The notes: a model not told the origin generated them from the sequence alone. A stretch of 64,000 nt of DNA from Brachionus koreanus (GCA_016987375.1 PJRA01000549.1:1-64000), one strand, 5' to 3'. Counted from the first letter of the stretch, positions 1 through 12,044 are shown. Program-made: numbers and translations.

Positions 1-1560
1 TGCACGCACTTAATTTATTACTGGATCCTTATCAATTAGATGGGCTCATATTGCACGTGTTTTTTTTTCTTTTTGTTTTTAAATATTCCGGAATGATGCG
101 TGTTTAGAAATAAAGAAAATTCTTTTCACCAAAATAAATTCTCATAAAAAAATGAAACTTTAGCTTAAATTCGGGTTACCGAATATACTAGCTATATAAA
201 AGATGTTTTCTAGATAAAATGCTGAATTAGATGTCATTTAAGAGTAACCGAAAAATTGATTAGTTGTACGATAAAAAATGACTGAGCTTTTTATTATTTA
301 AATGATATTGAGCTTTATCAGAGTCTATAAAATTCCACTGGGATTTAGAGTAAGTTTATGACTCACTAATTCCCGAATAAAAAAATTTTCAAAAAAATAT
401 GTAAATTTTTTAGACATAATTTTGTTTTAGAAAAAAAAATTATAATTGACTTTTATTTTTATAGCTTTTTTAAAAAAGAATGTAAATAAAATGAGAAAAA
501 TAAATTAATCGTTTTTATTTTCTTTTCTGAGAGATTTTTCAGCTCGTTTATGTTACCTTTAATAGCTTACATAAATTTGATCAAAAAGTAAGGATATTTT
601 TTTAAATGAAATCTTAAATGAATAATAGTAAAAAGCAACTCAAGTTTCTTTTAAACATCTTTATTTAGGCAGCTATTTATAAATTTTATAAACAAATATC
701 ATCCCCATTAGGCCAATTCGATGTTTAAAAAAACGTTTTTATTCGTACATATTTAGTGAAAGCGTTGAAAACTCAACGCTACCAGTAAACATTTATATTT
801 CAATATTTCAAATAAAAAAATTGAATAAATATTTTTCCTTTAAATATCGCAATAATTCTCAATATATACTATGTAATGATTGTTATTTTTTATCAAAAAT
901 TTAACATTTTCAATTGATTTTATAAATATTTCAAATGTTCCTTGATACAGAAATTAAATATGCAAATCATTTTTTTTATACTAAGTTCCTTATTTTAAAC
1001 CATTTTTATTATTATTAATTTAAAAGGACTTTGTGCCAAAATCAATTAATGAATGCCAATAAATCTCGTATAATGACTAAATTTTTTTTAAGACTAATTT
1101 TTTTACATAAAGATTGAAGCAAAAAAAATAAAATAAAAAAAAAGAATTTTATTCTCATTCAACGATTTATCAATTATCGATAATTTCTCAATAAATAAAA
1201 ATAAAAAAAATTATCAGGAGATTTATTTTTAAAATAATTTAAACTTTTTACTTTTATACTCAAAATTTTAAAAGCAAATTGCTTCAATCTTTTTTTTATT
1301 AAAAAAATAATTTTTATTTTTTATATTTAAAAATCAAGAAATAAAATTTTCTATTAATCACAACTATTTGAAAGTCTTTTAATATGAAAAATTTGAATTT
1401 TATAAATGCTTAAATCTGATATTTAACGAAACATTAAAGATAAAGCTAATTTATTATTATAGGTTAAATAAAAAAGAGAATCGAATTTTTTCAATTCTCT
1501 GTATAAAATTATCAATCGAAAAGTACCAGTAAAATTAATGATTAAAAAATTGTCTTAAGT
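1..1560. other. AT-rich intergenic stretch
   Basis: No open reading frame longer than chance and no splice-linked exons were seen on either strand. The only structure noted is a 14-bp inverted repeat (1109-1122 and 1279-1292), listed separately. The stretch is probably the upstream flank of the EED gene. Confidence 0.6.
1109..1292. repeat. 14-bp inverted repeat, 156 nt apart
   Basis: AAAGATTGAAGCAA at 1109-1122 is the exact reverse complement of 1279-1292. Both arms sit next to A/T runs, so the homology extends loosely outward. It could be a short fold-back element or MITE remnant, but no target-site duplication is clear. Confidence 0.35.
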
Positions 1561-1633
1561 AAAGTTATATTTTGTTTTTAAGAAAAAAAAATTGAATTTT
1601 TGGTTTAAGCAAAAGAAAAATTCAATTTTTAAA

Positions 1634-3485
1634 ATGAAAAGTAGCTTTGAAAAGCTTGATGATTCAGCTTCAAGAAAAATATCACCGAAAAAAGTCAATT
1701 CATCACCTAATGTCACAACACGCAGTCGAAGTTCTTTGAACCTAAATAATTCAGATTCAAAATCACCAAATGCAAAACAAGAAATAAAAACCGAAATCGA
1801 TAGTCAATCAAACCACATCAATACAAATTTACCAAGGGCCAACTCAAGTGATTTTTCAGTAGTGTATGTTGACGACAGCGATGACACAAACTTAAGCGAA
1901 GAGATAGTAAGAAAAATTAAAGTTAAAATTTTTTTATGAATAAATTTTTATTAAGTAAAATTTTTCAATTAATCAGATAACTGTAGAACCAAAAATCGAT
2001 CAAAATAAACAAGGAAAATCATCAAATCCAAAAAAATTGAAGTATAAATTAGTCAATATGATCAAGGTAGATTTTAATTTTTTTGAATATTTGTCTAAAC
2101 TAATATTAAATTTCTTAAGGAAGAACATGAGGACGATCCAAATGTCTATGATGTAAAAATTTATCGACCGAACGAAGAATGTCCAAATAATATCTTATTT
2201 GCATCAGTCGGTTCAAATCAAGTAATTTTGAAAAATAAAATTTTTTCTTAATTTTGACCATTTTTTCAAAAGTGTTCTTTTTATGAATATAGAGTGGCAA
2301 CAGGTGAAGTAGAGTCTATTGATATATACTTAGATGCAGATGTAAATTATTTTACTTTTTAATTAAAATAAATAAATGAGTAATAGATTTTCTTTTATTA
2401 AACAAAGCCTCAAGAAAATTTTTTTGTTTGTGCATGGACAATAGATCCAGATCGTTTAGAACCATTGCTAGCCATTGGCGGTTTGAAAGGTATCATAAGA
2501 ACAATTTCACCATTCAAGTCACAATTTAAAAATGCTTTAATTGGTCACGGGGCCTCCATTAATGACCTAAAATTTCATCCGAAAAAAAATTTTATTCTTC
2601 TTTCGGCTAGCAAAGATCACACGTTAAGATTATGGAATATTGCTTCCACTGTTTGCATTGGAATTTTCGGCGGAGCCGAGGGTCATACAGATCAAGTTTT
2701 AAGTGCTGTAAAAATTTCAAATTTTTTTTAAATTAACGACTAAAAATTTTTTAAGGATATTGATTTAAAAGGTAGATACATAATAAGTTGTGGAATTGAT
2801 CATTTTATAAAAATATGGAATATTCAAACTCCTAAATTAAAAAATGCAATCGATAATTCTGAAGAATACGATAATACTTACAAGTAATAAAAAAAATCAT
2901 AAGCTTTATTTATTTTATTTTTTAAAGATCATTTCCAACAGTTTCTGTGAATTTTCCTGATTTTTCCACCAGAGACATTCATACAAACTATGTTGATTGT
3001 GTTAGATGGTTTGGAAATCTTATTCTATCTAAAGTAGGTTTTTTTTTTAAAAAAAATAATTTTCAAATTTTTTTTAGTCGTGTGAAAATTGTATAATCGA
3101 ATGGAAGCCTGGTCTAATAAACGAAAATCTAGAATCTCTGTCTCGTACAAATAAAAATGTTTTTATTCTTAACCATTTTGAGGCAAAGGAATGTGATATT
3201 TGGTTTGTAAGATTTGGTGTTGATTTTAGTCACAGAGTATTTTATAACTATTTTTTTGGTTTTTGTTTTTTCATCTGTATTTTTTAGGTAATGGCTGTAG
3301 GTACAACTAATGGAAAAGTTTATGTTTGGAAATTGGACTCACAAAACTCAAATGATTCCAATAGAATCACTTTAACAAATCAAAAGTCAAAAGGAATAAT
3401 TCGTTCAGTAGCATTAAGTCTCAATGGAAATGTTCTAATATCAAGCAATAATTTAGGGAATATATTCTTATGGAAAAAAGAATAA
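1634..3485 (+). CDS. EED: Polycomb protein EED (PRC2 WD40 subunit)
   Basis: EED is the WD40 beta-propeller subunit of Polycomb repressive complex 2. It binds the EZH2 methyltransferase and reads H3K27me3 in the nucleus. Nine exons keep frame across GT-AG junctions: 1634-1906, 1977-2066, 2120-2221, 2273-2341, 2408-2707, 2756-2883, 2928-3033, 3078-3236 and 3288-3485. They give 474 aa (human 441). Exon 1 codes a Ser/Asn/Lys-rich disordered tail, as in the family. Diagnostic matches include [51 protein letters not shown] and CDIWFVRF. The ATG at 1634 is the first in-frame ATG; upstream in-frame codons are not ATG. The H3K27me3 aromatic cage is kept with conservative swaps (see findings). Identity is very secure; the exact N-terminus is less so. 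Confidence 0.95.
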
Positions 3486-3535
3486 AAAAATTCTAGATTA
3501 TAAATGTATAGTTAATCGAAAAAAATAGTTAAATG

Positions 3536-3558
3536 AATAAATTTTATAAATGAATAAA
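3536..3558 (+). terminator. Candidate polyadenylation signals for EED
   Basis: AATAAA occurs at 3536-3541 and again at 3553-3558, about 50-70 nt after the EED stop codon. This is the expected place for a cleavage signal, but AATAAA is common in such AT-rich DNA, so the call is tentative. Confidence 0.35.
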
Positions 3559-3599
3559 TAATTTTGTCTTAAATAATCTAATCTTTATAATATTATGTT

Positions 3600-3691
3600 A
3601 GATAAAAATATATGCCAAAGAAGTGAATTTAGCAAACGTACCAAAAGCACGACCAATCGAAGATTTTTGGGGAAATTTGAAAGCTTAAGGC
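3600..3691 (+). mobile_element. Dead fragment of a Tc1/mariner-type transposase
   Basis: One frame reads KEVNLANVPKARPIEDFWG, followed by NLKA and a stop. The NVPxARPIEDFWG..K block is the C-terminal end of the DDE domain (the last acidic residue, E of PIEDFW) in Tc1/mariner/IS630-type transposases. Nothing upstream resembles the rest of a transposase. It is a short relic just beyond the EED 3' end and is not expected to be expressed. Confidence 0.7.
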
Positions 3692-4574
3692 TGTTCGCTC
3701 TAGGCTTGATTTTAAACGTGGTCATGTTATTCAATACCTTAAATGATATTATTTTTTCAAAATAGGAGGATTCAGTTATAATTCAAAAAAAAACTTAAAG
3801 CCTTAGTTAAATAAAAATTTTTTATGATAAAATTAATTTTGTGCCATTTTTTATTATACACCCGTTATCTTGTATCCGTTATTTAAATTTTTTTTTAACA
3901 ATAAACCTGCAGGAATTTGAATATTTTGAAACTTCAGGTGTTCGTCAGAGATAATAGAATAAATATTAAAAAAACTACTCTATTAATTTACTTATATTGA
4001 TTGCTTTGTATATTCCTGATTGAAACTTCAGACCTAATTAACACCAGTTTTTTAAAAAAGAATTAAATCCAAAATTTAATATTTTACCAATACTTCAATT
4101 AGTTCTAAATCAAAAGATTTCATTTCGACGATCAACGATTAAATTTTTAAATTTTCATTGATATTTATTTACATTTTATTAATAAAGTTAAACATTTTTA
4201 CTATAAATAAATAATATAATATTTTTTAAAAAAGGAAAAATTATTTTTTTTTATTATGATAGTTTCTTAAGTTTTAAATTAATATAAGTTTTTTAATTAC
4301 ATATGAAAATTCAATTAGAATGAGTGCAACCCTTGGCAAGGATAATTAAATTAGTGACTAATAACGATAGCGCATTTTAAAGCATCTAAAACGATCTTTT
4401 TTTTAAAAGCACCTAAAAATTTTGTATGTGCATGCTCATTTGATTCTTTTAAAATGGAATCTAACAATCACTCGGATGTAAATATATTTTTAAAAATTAA
4501 AACAAAAATATTTGTACAAAACAACAGACTACATAAATATAAATAAAGAAAAATTATTTTTTAATTTCTTTGAT
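3692..4574. other. Convergent intergenic spacer
   Basis: This lies between the 3' ends of EED (+) and the phosphatase gene (-). It is AT-rich with no coding signal beyond the transposase relic at its left edge, and probably holds the 3' UTRs of both genes. Confidence 0.55.
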
Positions 4575-6715
4575 TCAATTAGTTTGCGCCGTGAATTCAA
4601 AAAATGTTTTTTCATTTATTGTTTTTAAGCACAATGAAGACGGACTTGATAATTCTGGAGAACATTCAGATGAGGTCGATAATAATGGAAAATTCTTATA
4701 ATACACACAATAGTACGCCAGAACTTGATAAATGAACTCGTATTGTTCAAGCGTTTGAATCATACCACCTCTTAAAAAAAAAATTTAATTTTTATAATTT
4801 AAAAGAAAAAAAAATTCTCTAAATGATCTCAATTTCTCATGATATTTTATCTAGTTATGAAAATATTATTTTTTCTAATTCTTTATATGAAATTTTTTGT
4901 TTGTGTGTGACTTGTTATTAAACCTATTTTCCATGTTTTTTTCCAGATAAATTTAAAAAATACCTTTCTTTTCTCAATCTGCATACAATGCGAACTATGT
5001 CTATCAAAGCCTCATTATCTATTTGTTTAATACCGATTGTGACGGCTAGAAAACATCCTGTTCGGCCAACACCAGCACTGCAATGCACCAAAACAGGCGA
5101 TTTTTTTGTTTCATCATGTTTTTTCGCATTTTCAATATGTTTTATGAATTGAATCAATGCGTCTGGATTATTGGGCAAGTTATGGTCCGGCCATGCCGTG
5201 TACCAATAATGATATAAAGTACGCGTTTCATTGTTACAGCAAACAGTCAACATTCGAATTTCAAAATCTTCAAAAGTTTTTATTTGATTAACAGTAACTT
5301 TAATAGTATCATAGTATTCGGTTTTATTAATCTGATCGGGTATATACAATTCGCATTTGTTTTTATTTCGTTCATAAAGTTTAGTAATCATAACAATACT
5401 AGACACATTTTCGTTCCAGATGGTACACCAAAAATCATTAATTGTGTTCGACATGGGTCCTTGTGAAGCAATGTACGCCTTAGGCTCATCTTTGTATCCA
5501 GAAATGTAGTTAGCATTTATGTAAGAGCTGAGTGGATCGTTATTTCGCACAGGAAGGCGTACTCTTGTGGTCTCGTTCGGGACTATTGTTCTATATCGGT
5601 TTTTTATGCTAGAACCTTGAACAAACAATTCAGCATGGTTGAATGGAATTAGCTTTTTAGCAGAAATTGAATTTTTTTTAATAAAATTTCATTTTCATTT
5701 CTTACATAGAATTCATTGTAGAGATTATTGCCACTTTTTGAAATTGAGATAAGCTCGGGAATTGTCAGTAGCCTTGAAGCTTTGGTTAAATAATCCAAGC
5801 TAATTTAAAAAAAAAATTAATTCTAATTAAATAAATAGACACATTTGAAATAGGTACCACTCTTTTGATGGGTTGCTTATGCTAAGCTTTTTTTTCACCG
5901 GATTAATCGTCAATGTTAATGAATTGTTTGAACCTCGTCTTAAAGGAAAGAATGTTAAGAGTCAAAATAATCAAGAAATGCTAAAAAAAAATAAACAAAT
6001 GTTAAAAATGTAACTAAAAAAAAATAAAATTCAATTTAGTTAGCCATGAAACAAAATCAAAAACTCAAACTTAAATAGTTAAAGAGTAAACCTACCTTTT
6101 CATATACAATGATTTACTTAAATTTAAAATAAAAAAAATAAATAAAATTAATTTTAAATATACATAAGCAAATAAGTGTTGCAATTTTAAGTATAGTAAT
6201 AAATTATTTTTAAGAAAAATTACCTTTCAAATAAAGTTTTTGCCTTCATTTTGGAATCAATGCTCAATTGAGGCTTTGATTCGTTAAAATTTGGCTTTGC
6301 TAATGGCAATGATATGGAAATTGATGGTTTTGAGATAGTAATACTGTTCGAATTTGCACTTTGAGTTGAGTTAGATAATGAATCAGTGTTATTGATGATA
6401 AGTGATGAGTGAGAGGATGTTGATAAATTTGATGAGTATGTGAATGATGACAGATCGTTTGAAGTGGTTTTGTAAGAATTGCTTTTCTTAGAATAACAAT
6501 ATATCTTAACATGAAAAAAAAAATTAAGTTTTTTTTTCAAATTAATATCTAAATTTTACCATAATAAGTAAAACAATTGTTAATGTCAAAACGGTTATTA
6601 TTATAAAGCCGGCGATTACGATCAAAATCGTATAGCTGGTGCTCAAGGTGTTCATATATTGATTACTTTCATAATGATTCGATATATGCGCAAAATTCGT
6701 TGTGTAACTGGGTTC
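4575..6715 (-). CDS. PTPRR-like: Receptor-type KIM tyrosine phosphatase (PTPRR/PTPN5/PTPN7 class), 5' incomplete
   Basis: KIM phosphatases dock on ERK and p38 MAP kinases and dephosphorylate the activation-loop tyrosine. Exons in coding order: 6715-6560 (ends in a transmembrane helix ILIVIAGFIIITVLTLTIV), 6504-6224 (Ser-rich juxtamembrane), 5938-5858 (KIM), 5799-5706, 5652-4964 and 4770-4575. All junctions are GT-AG and in phase, giving 498 aa from the first resolved exon. Diagnostics are the KIM/PKA site RRGSNNSLTLT, KNRY, HYWYTAWPDH, the P-loop HCSAGVGRTG (Cys about residue 395) and the Q-loop RGGMIQTLEQYEF. All catalytic residues are present and there is a single PTP domain. The signal peptide and ectodomain exons upstream are not resolved. 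The first exon could instead start at an internal ATG just before the helix. Class membership is very secure. Confidence 0.92.
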
Positions 6716-9700
6716 CTAAAAATTTAATCGATTAAATTAAAACAGGTAATTGCGTAGATCTTATTCTTTATTAAAAATAATAGGAATTATTTTAAAAGAA
6801 ATATAAGAAAAGAATTATTAAATTTTGGATAATTCTTTGAAAAAGCCTTGAGCGCATGAAGCAAGTAGGCGACTGAAAATTCATGAAATAAAGCAGCACT
6901 AAAAAAAAAAAAAAGAAATTCAGACTCGCTGATAAGTCGCCTACACAGATTTAAAATTATTTGAAAATTTTGAATAAATTTTTTTCTTAAATTTTTGCTA
7001 TTTTAAATAAACCTTAACAAAAATCTTGTTTTATTTTGCACTTTTGTCTAACAACTGTTTATTTGCAGGCAATTGCTAAATTCGTGTCCTTCCTGCTTAA
7101 ATTGTTCGAAATTGCTAATTTTTCAGATACTAACAGTCTGATAAAACGATAGATTAGTGAATTAAGTACTCCTACTTATTTTTCAATGGAAAATAAACAA
7201 TTATGCGAGCTTTATATATTTATATATCGATTTTTAATATTGTGTGATTTTTTCTTGATTCTAGATAATGTCAATTTAGACGTGAAAATTTCGGAACAAT
7301 CCGACTACTTTATTCCCGACTTAATCCGAAATTTCTGCTCATATGTTTTCTATTCTATTTAAATTTAAAGCTTCTAAAATTAATAAATAATAGGCTTTAA
7401 TATTGAATGCTTTATTGATTTAAGAGTTGGCGCATGTTCGGTTGCCATGATAGGAAATTTGTCGAATGCATATAAATAATTTTTTTTTAGAATAAAGTCA
7501 ATATTTAAATATTTGAATTTTGGCGAAAGCGTTTCGCAAAATCAGGAAGAGAACAACTCAAGTGTGTTTTTATACTTAAATTAAATTAGTTTTGGAGTTA
7601 AATTTCTGAACAAGAAAATAAAATGCTTTGAGTAGGCTGCTTCTAAGTTAAAATAAATTCATAAGATAAGAATAGAAGATATGATAATTCAGCTTTGAGA
7701 TATGTGCCTATTGAATAAGAATAGAAATAATATCAGCAACATCCTACTCTTTTTTTTTGTGTGTTGGCTTTCAAGACAACTATAATTAGAAATAAAATGT
7801 TTTTAATTTTGATAAAAATAATTTGGTCTGCTGCATGGCTATCATTTCAGTCCAAATTTATCATCATAAGCAGGTGTATAAACTGAAATTATAATCAGCA
7901 CTATAATTTTCCTACGCTAGCTAAGTAATATAAATGTTTATATTAATCTTTCATTGACGTCAATAAAATAAAAGTTAACTCTTTTCTAAAAGTCTTTAAA
8001 AATTAAATAATTAAAAGCAAATAAACCATGCTGTTTGTTCTATTTCGAGTATTTATCAAATGTGTGAGGTAAGCACTTTAAGCTTTAAACAGCTATACTT
8101 AACTATTTAATTAATTTCTACATTCAAAGTGAATTTTTTTTCTCTTTCAAATAATTTTTGAATTTTGAAATACTCGAATCTTGTAACTAAAACAAATTAA
8201 CCTCGTAATATGCCACTTATATTTGCAAAAAGTATCACTTGTAGTCTGGATACACCTTTAGTCTCAAATGTCAAAGCAGTTTGCGTATTTTTCTGTTTGA
8301 ATAATGCAAAATAAAATTATATTAATTATTCAGCATGCTTGGCTTTGTTTGTTATATTCTGTCATTAATCTGATTAAATTTAGATTCAAAAACAAATATC
8401 TTAGAAACATAATGATCAATTTATTTAAATTTCCTTCTAATTAAAAAATAAATAATACGAAAAATGCAATTAGTTTGAGGATGAGATCTAGTATCCTAAT
8501 CTATGGCGTATACATTAATTCCAAGAATCTACAAAAATGTGGAATACTTAATACTGGAAGATTTTTATATGACATCTGAATATAAACCCAGGAATCTAAT
8601 GATTAAAATTTATTTTTTTGTATGAAATTATTTACTTTTATTAGTATTCAATTAAACTAGACTAAAATGTTCAAGCAGCCAAAAGTCTTTAATCCTCATG
8701 CAACATACGGAGAAAGCATGTTATCTGAAAAGAATACATTCAAATGCATAATAAAAATTCCTCTTTAATGTCAAAGATAGACTTTGTAACAAAGAAAGAG
8801 TGGCTTATCATGTATTGATTTGAGAATAAGCAAAAATGATTAATCATTTTGTTACCATATTTAATTGGATCAAATTGAAAGCATGCCTTCAAGTTGTTTG
8901 ATGCTGTTGTTCATATAATTTATTGAATTTTTAAAATTTCACTTTGCACAAGCTCAATGAGCTTTTGTCTTCTAAATAAAAAAAAATTTATTTAAACACC
9001 TAGTTTGCTCGAGGAATAGAAAATAGTGTAAACATTTGAAATCAGAAGAAGAAAAAAAATTGCTCTTTATATTCATTCTTTATTTATTCAAAATCACTAA
9101 AAGTAATTCTAATTTATATTTAGAAAACTAGAAAGGAAAAATTATCACCTTAAAAAATCAATAAAAATTTATCTATTTTCGCATGTAATTGAAATGTGTG
9201 AAATGGCACCATTGTTTTGAAACAATAACCATATTATTTTTTCTTTTTACCAACGAAAATTCGAATTTTGTAAGTAAGTTATCTATGAGAGTAAAGAAAA
9301 AAATCAAAATTAATAATTCCTTAAAATTCTAAACTTGCAATCAACTTGTTTGTTACTTTAACAAAATCATATGCACAATTTTATAAAAAAAAATTTTAAA
9401 CGCCTAATTTTTTTTAAGATAGCTAAATTTGGCTTCGATCACACTTATCGAAAATTTTAATGCAATGTGTCAATATCTTTTATTTTTCATTAATAATAAT
9501 ATTTCCTAGATTTGTTTTTCCAGCTTTAGATTATTTATCTACGTTTTTCCTTTCTCAAAATTTGATTTTAATTACAACTAAAGACAAAAACAAAAAGGAA
9601 TATTTATGTCTACCAGATAATTTTAAATACCTTGAATTTTTCTATGATTATAGTCTCTAGATATTCTAAATGGTCATTTAAAATTATCGATTTTAAAAAT

Positions 9701-11056
9701 AAAAAATGTAAGCCTAGATTTAGAAGAAAAAATAATTTAAATTTTTAAATTAAAACAGATAATTCATATGAGTTTTCCATTTATAAAATCTTAGTATTTT
9801 AAATAAAGTTGATTTTTATTTATCAAAACAAAAATATAAATTGAATTTTTTATTTTTTTTAAATAGTTTTTTTATAATAAAGTTGTAATTTTGTTCGAAA
9901 AAATGTTAATTACCAACATTATATCTTAATAATAAAACCAGCCATTGGAAAATAAAATACACTAATTTAAAAAAGCCTAATAAAACTTGTTTGCGAAAGG
10001 TGCTTTTAGTTTTTTAATTCGATCATTAACACACTTCATACAATTTAATTTTAATTGAACTCGAATATTTTTTTAAAGCTAAATTTTTATTTTTTTAAAA
10101 TTATTGATTAAAACAAATTAGTCTAGAAAGATGTATAAAATTTATATAAAATAATTATTACTTTTGCATAATTTTGGTTTTGGATAATTTTCACTAGCAA
10201 ATAAATATTGCTTTCTGTAAAAAAAAACGCAAGAATAAGAATCATAATTTATATCTATTTTTTGTAGTTATAATAAAATATTCAATTTAACACTGTTTAA
10301 TATAATAATCATTGTTTCACTAGATATATATAAATATATCTAATCAAAATTATTAATTAATTTTTTTAAAATATTAATTATTTAACTTATCAAAAAATTA
10401 AAATTTTAAATTCAAAATTATTTTATTAAACGATAAGTGCGATTTTATTAATTTTTTGAACGGATGTAATATAAAAGAACTTAGTTTGAAATTAATTGAG
10501 CATTTAAGAATTAAAATCATTTGAATTTTATATATGCTTAACTAACAATAAATGATTCATAAAAATAAATTTTTTTTGCTCACATGTTAATCAAAAGAAT
10601 CCTTTATAAAATTATCCAGTTCTAAGTAAATGCCTTTCAGCTTTATCCTAAAAATAGAATTCTCTTTGTAAAAAAAGTTAGTTCAAATATGAAATCTCTG
10701 GAATCAACATTGATAAAAATTAATTTCTGAAAAATATGTTAAAAAATTAAACTTGAATAAATTCTCAACTGTGTCTCTATATATCTTTAAAAATGGAATT
10801 TTAATAATTTTAAAAAATAAAATTAATTCTCAAGAATTTTAAAGTATTCAAATTGTGTGGTATTCTAAACAAACTTAGATAACATGTTTAATAAAAATAG
10901 ACGCCTCCTTTTGTTTTTAGAAAAAAAAACAATTTGCTTAATTTAATTTAAAACGTGTTTTTAAACAAGTTTTATCATAATTATACAATTGAACGTAGTG
11001 AATGGCTCTGATATAAATTTTCTCACCTCAATTTTTACTAAATATTTATTTAATTA
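6716..11056. other. Gene-poor region upstream of the phosphatase gene
   Basis: About 4.3 kb of AT-rich DNA. The only coding hint is a splice-bounded 91-nt frame on the minus strand (8202-8292), listed separately, which may be a missing phosphatase ectodomain exon. A 10-bp perfect inverted repeat (GTAGGCGACT at 6865-6874, with its complement at 6935-6944) brackets an A-rich loop. Other open frames here (for example 7186-7362 and 9460-9660 on the plus strand) are no longer than expected by chance. Confidence 0.5.
8202..8292 (-). CDS. Possible orphan exon (phosphatase ectodomain?)
   Basis: The minus strand has a good acceptor (pyrimidine-rich tract ending in ACAG) at 8295-8293 and a donor at 8201. 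Between them lies an open frame reading KNTQTALTFETKGVSR followed by LQVILFANISGILR, which looks like an extracellular beta-sandwich strand pattern. It is phase 0 in and phase 1 out. The phase does not join directly to the exon at 6715, so at least one more exon would be needed. It may also be a chance frame. Confidence 0.25.
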
Positions 11057-11069
11057 AAAAACTTTCTGG

Positions 11070-11290
11070 TTAACACTTGCACCAAGCAATTTTTCATATT
11101 TTTTTTTTAATTCAAAAATAATTTTTAAAAATTATAATAATCTTACAAAATAATATTATTCTTTAAAGATAATTTTAAAATCTACATTATTCAAAAAAGA
11201 TACATTTATTTGAAAAATCTATTCTAAAGATACAAGTATTTAAAAATTTTTCAAACGAATCAAATGACTTGTTTGGTGCTGTATTTTAGA
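11070..11290 (+). mobile_element. piggyBac-like MITE, copy 1 (right end decayed)
   Basis: The left end is TTAACACTTGCACCAAGCA, starting with the TTAA target. The interior matches the other two copies (for example AAATCTACAT, AGATACATTTATTTGAAAAA and ATGACTTGTTTGGTGCT). The right terminus has diverged after GGTGCT, so the closing TTAA is lost. There is no coding capacity. It lies in direct tandem with copy 2. Confidence 0.75.
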
Positions 11291-11333
11291 AAGTATCGAA
11301 ATCGATTTTTAGTCAAATCTAACCAGTTTTATT

Positions 11334-11573
11334 TTAACACTAGAAGCACCAAGCATTTTTTCACGTTTTTTTAATTTGAAATTATTTTAAAATAAAAACT
11401 ATAACAATTTNNNNNNNNNNNNNNNNNNNNNNNNNNNNNNNNNNNNNNNNNNNNNNNNNNATCTACATAAATCAAAAAAGATATATTTATTTCAAAAATC
11501 CATTCAAAAGATACGAGGATTTAAAAAATTTTAAAACGAGTCAAAATGACTCGTTTGGTGCTTCTAGTGTTAA
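11334..11573 (+). mobile_element. piggyBac-like MITE, copy 2 (intact ends, internal assembly gap)
   Basis: The ends are perfect inverted repeats: TTAACACTAGAAGCACCAA at the left and its exact complement at the right (11555-11573). Each TIR starts CACTAG and is flanked by TTAA, the target duplicated by piggyBac-superfamily transposases. The element is about 240 bp (length uncertain because of the 50-N gap), non-coding, and depends on a transposase encoded elsewhere. Confidence 0.85.
11411..11460. other. Assembly gap (50 N)
   Basis: A run of exactly 50 N sits inside MITE copy 2. Its position inside a repeated element suggests a scaffold join across a repeat, so the true length and content are unknown. 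Confidence 0.99.
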
Positions 11574-12044
11574 GAGAAAAAAATGTTTTAAAAACCATTT
11601 GAAGTATCCATGCAACTAAAATAATTAAAAAGAAATATTTGTTTGATATCATAAAAAATGAAAAAGTTAAATTTCAAAATAATAACTTAGATAATAACTT
11701 AAGAATTTTTTAAAGAAAAATAAAAAATTCTAAAAAAATGGTGCCTTTTTTTATTTGTTATCTTAAGCCAATAAAACAAAATTTTTCATTCATACCTTGA
11801 AATTTTTTTTAAAAAATAAGCTAAAAAAGATTTCTAAGTTAGAAGCTTCAAAATCCAACTTACAGATAGTTAAAAAAAATTTCTGAAATGTTTTCAAACA
11901 ATAAAATGAGGTCTTTTATAAATTCGAAAAAAAATTAAAAATTAATTTTTTTATTTTTATAAGCAAGCAATATATTTTAGGTAGACACTTTGAATGTTTA
12001 AAAAAAATAAAATGTGTAAATTCAAGATAATGTAAACAAAATGT
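11574..12044. other. Intergenic spacer downstream of VPS33B
   Basis: AT-rich DNA with no coding signal, between the MITE pair and the 3' end of the VPS33B gene. It probably includes that gene's 3' UTR. Confidence 0.5.

Noticed and set aside
7186..7362. 58-codon plus-strand frame (starts MENKQLCELYIF)
   Set aside because: Within chance length; hydrophobic start is interesting but there is no homology or context.
9460..9660. 66-codon plus-strand frame with an ATG
   Set aside because: At this A+T level about twenty frames of this length are expected by chance in six frames; no domain or splice support.
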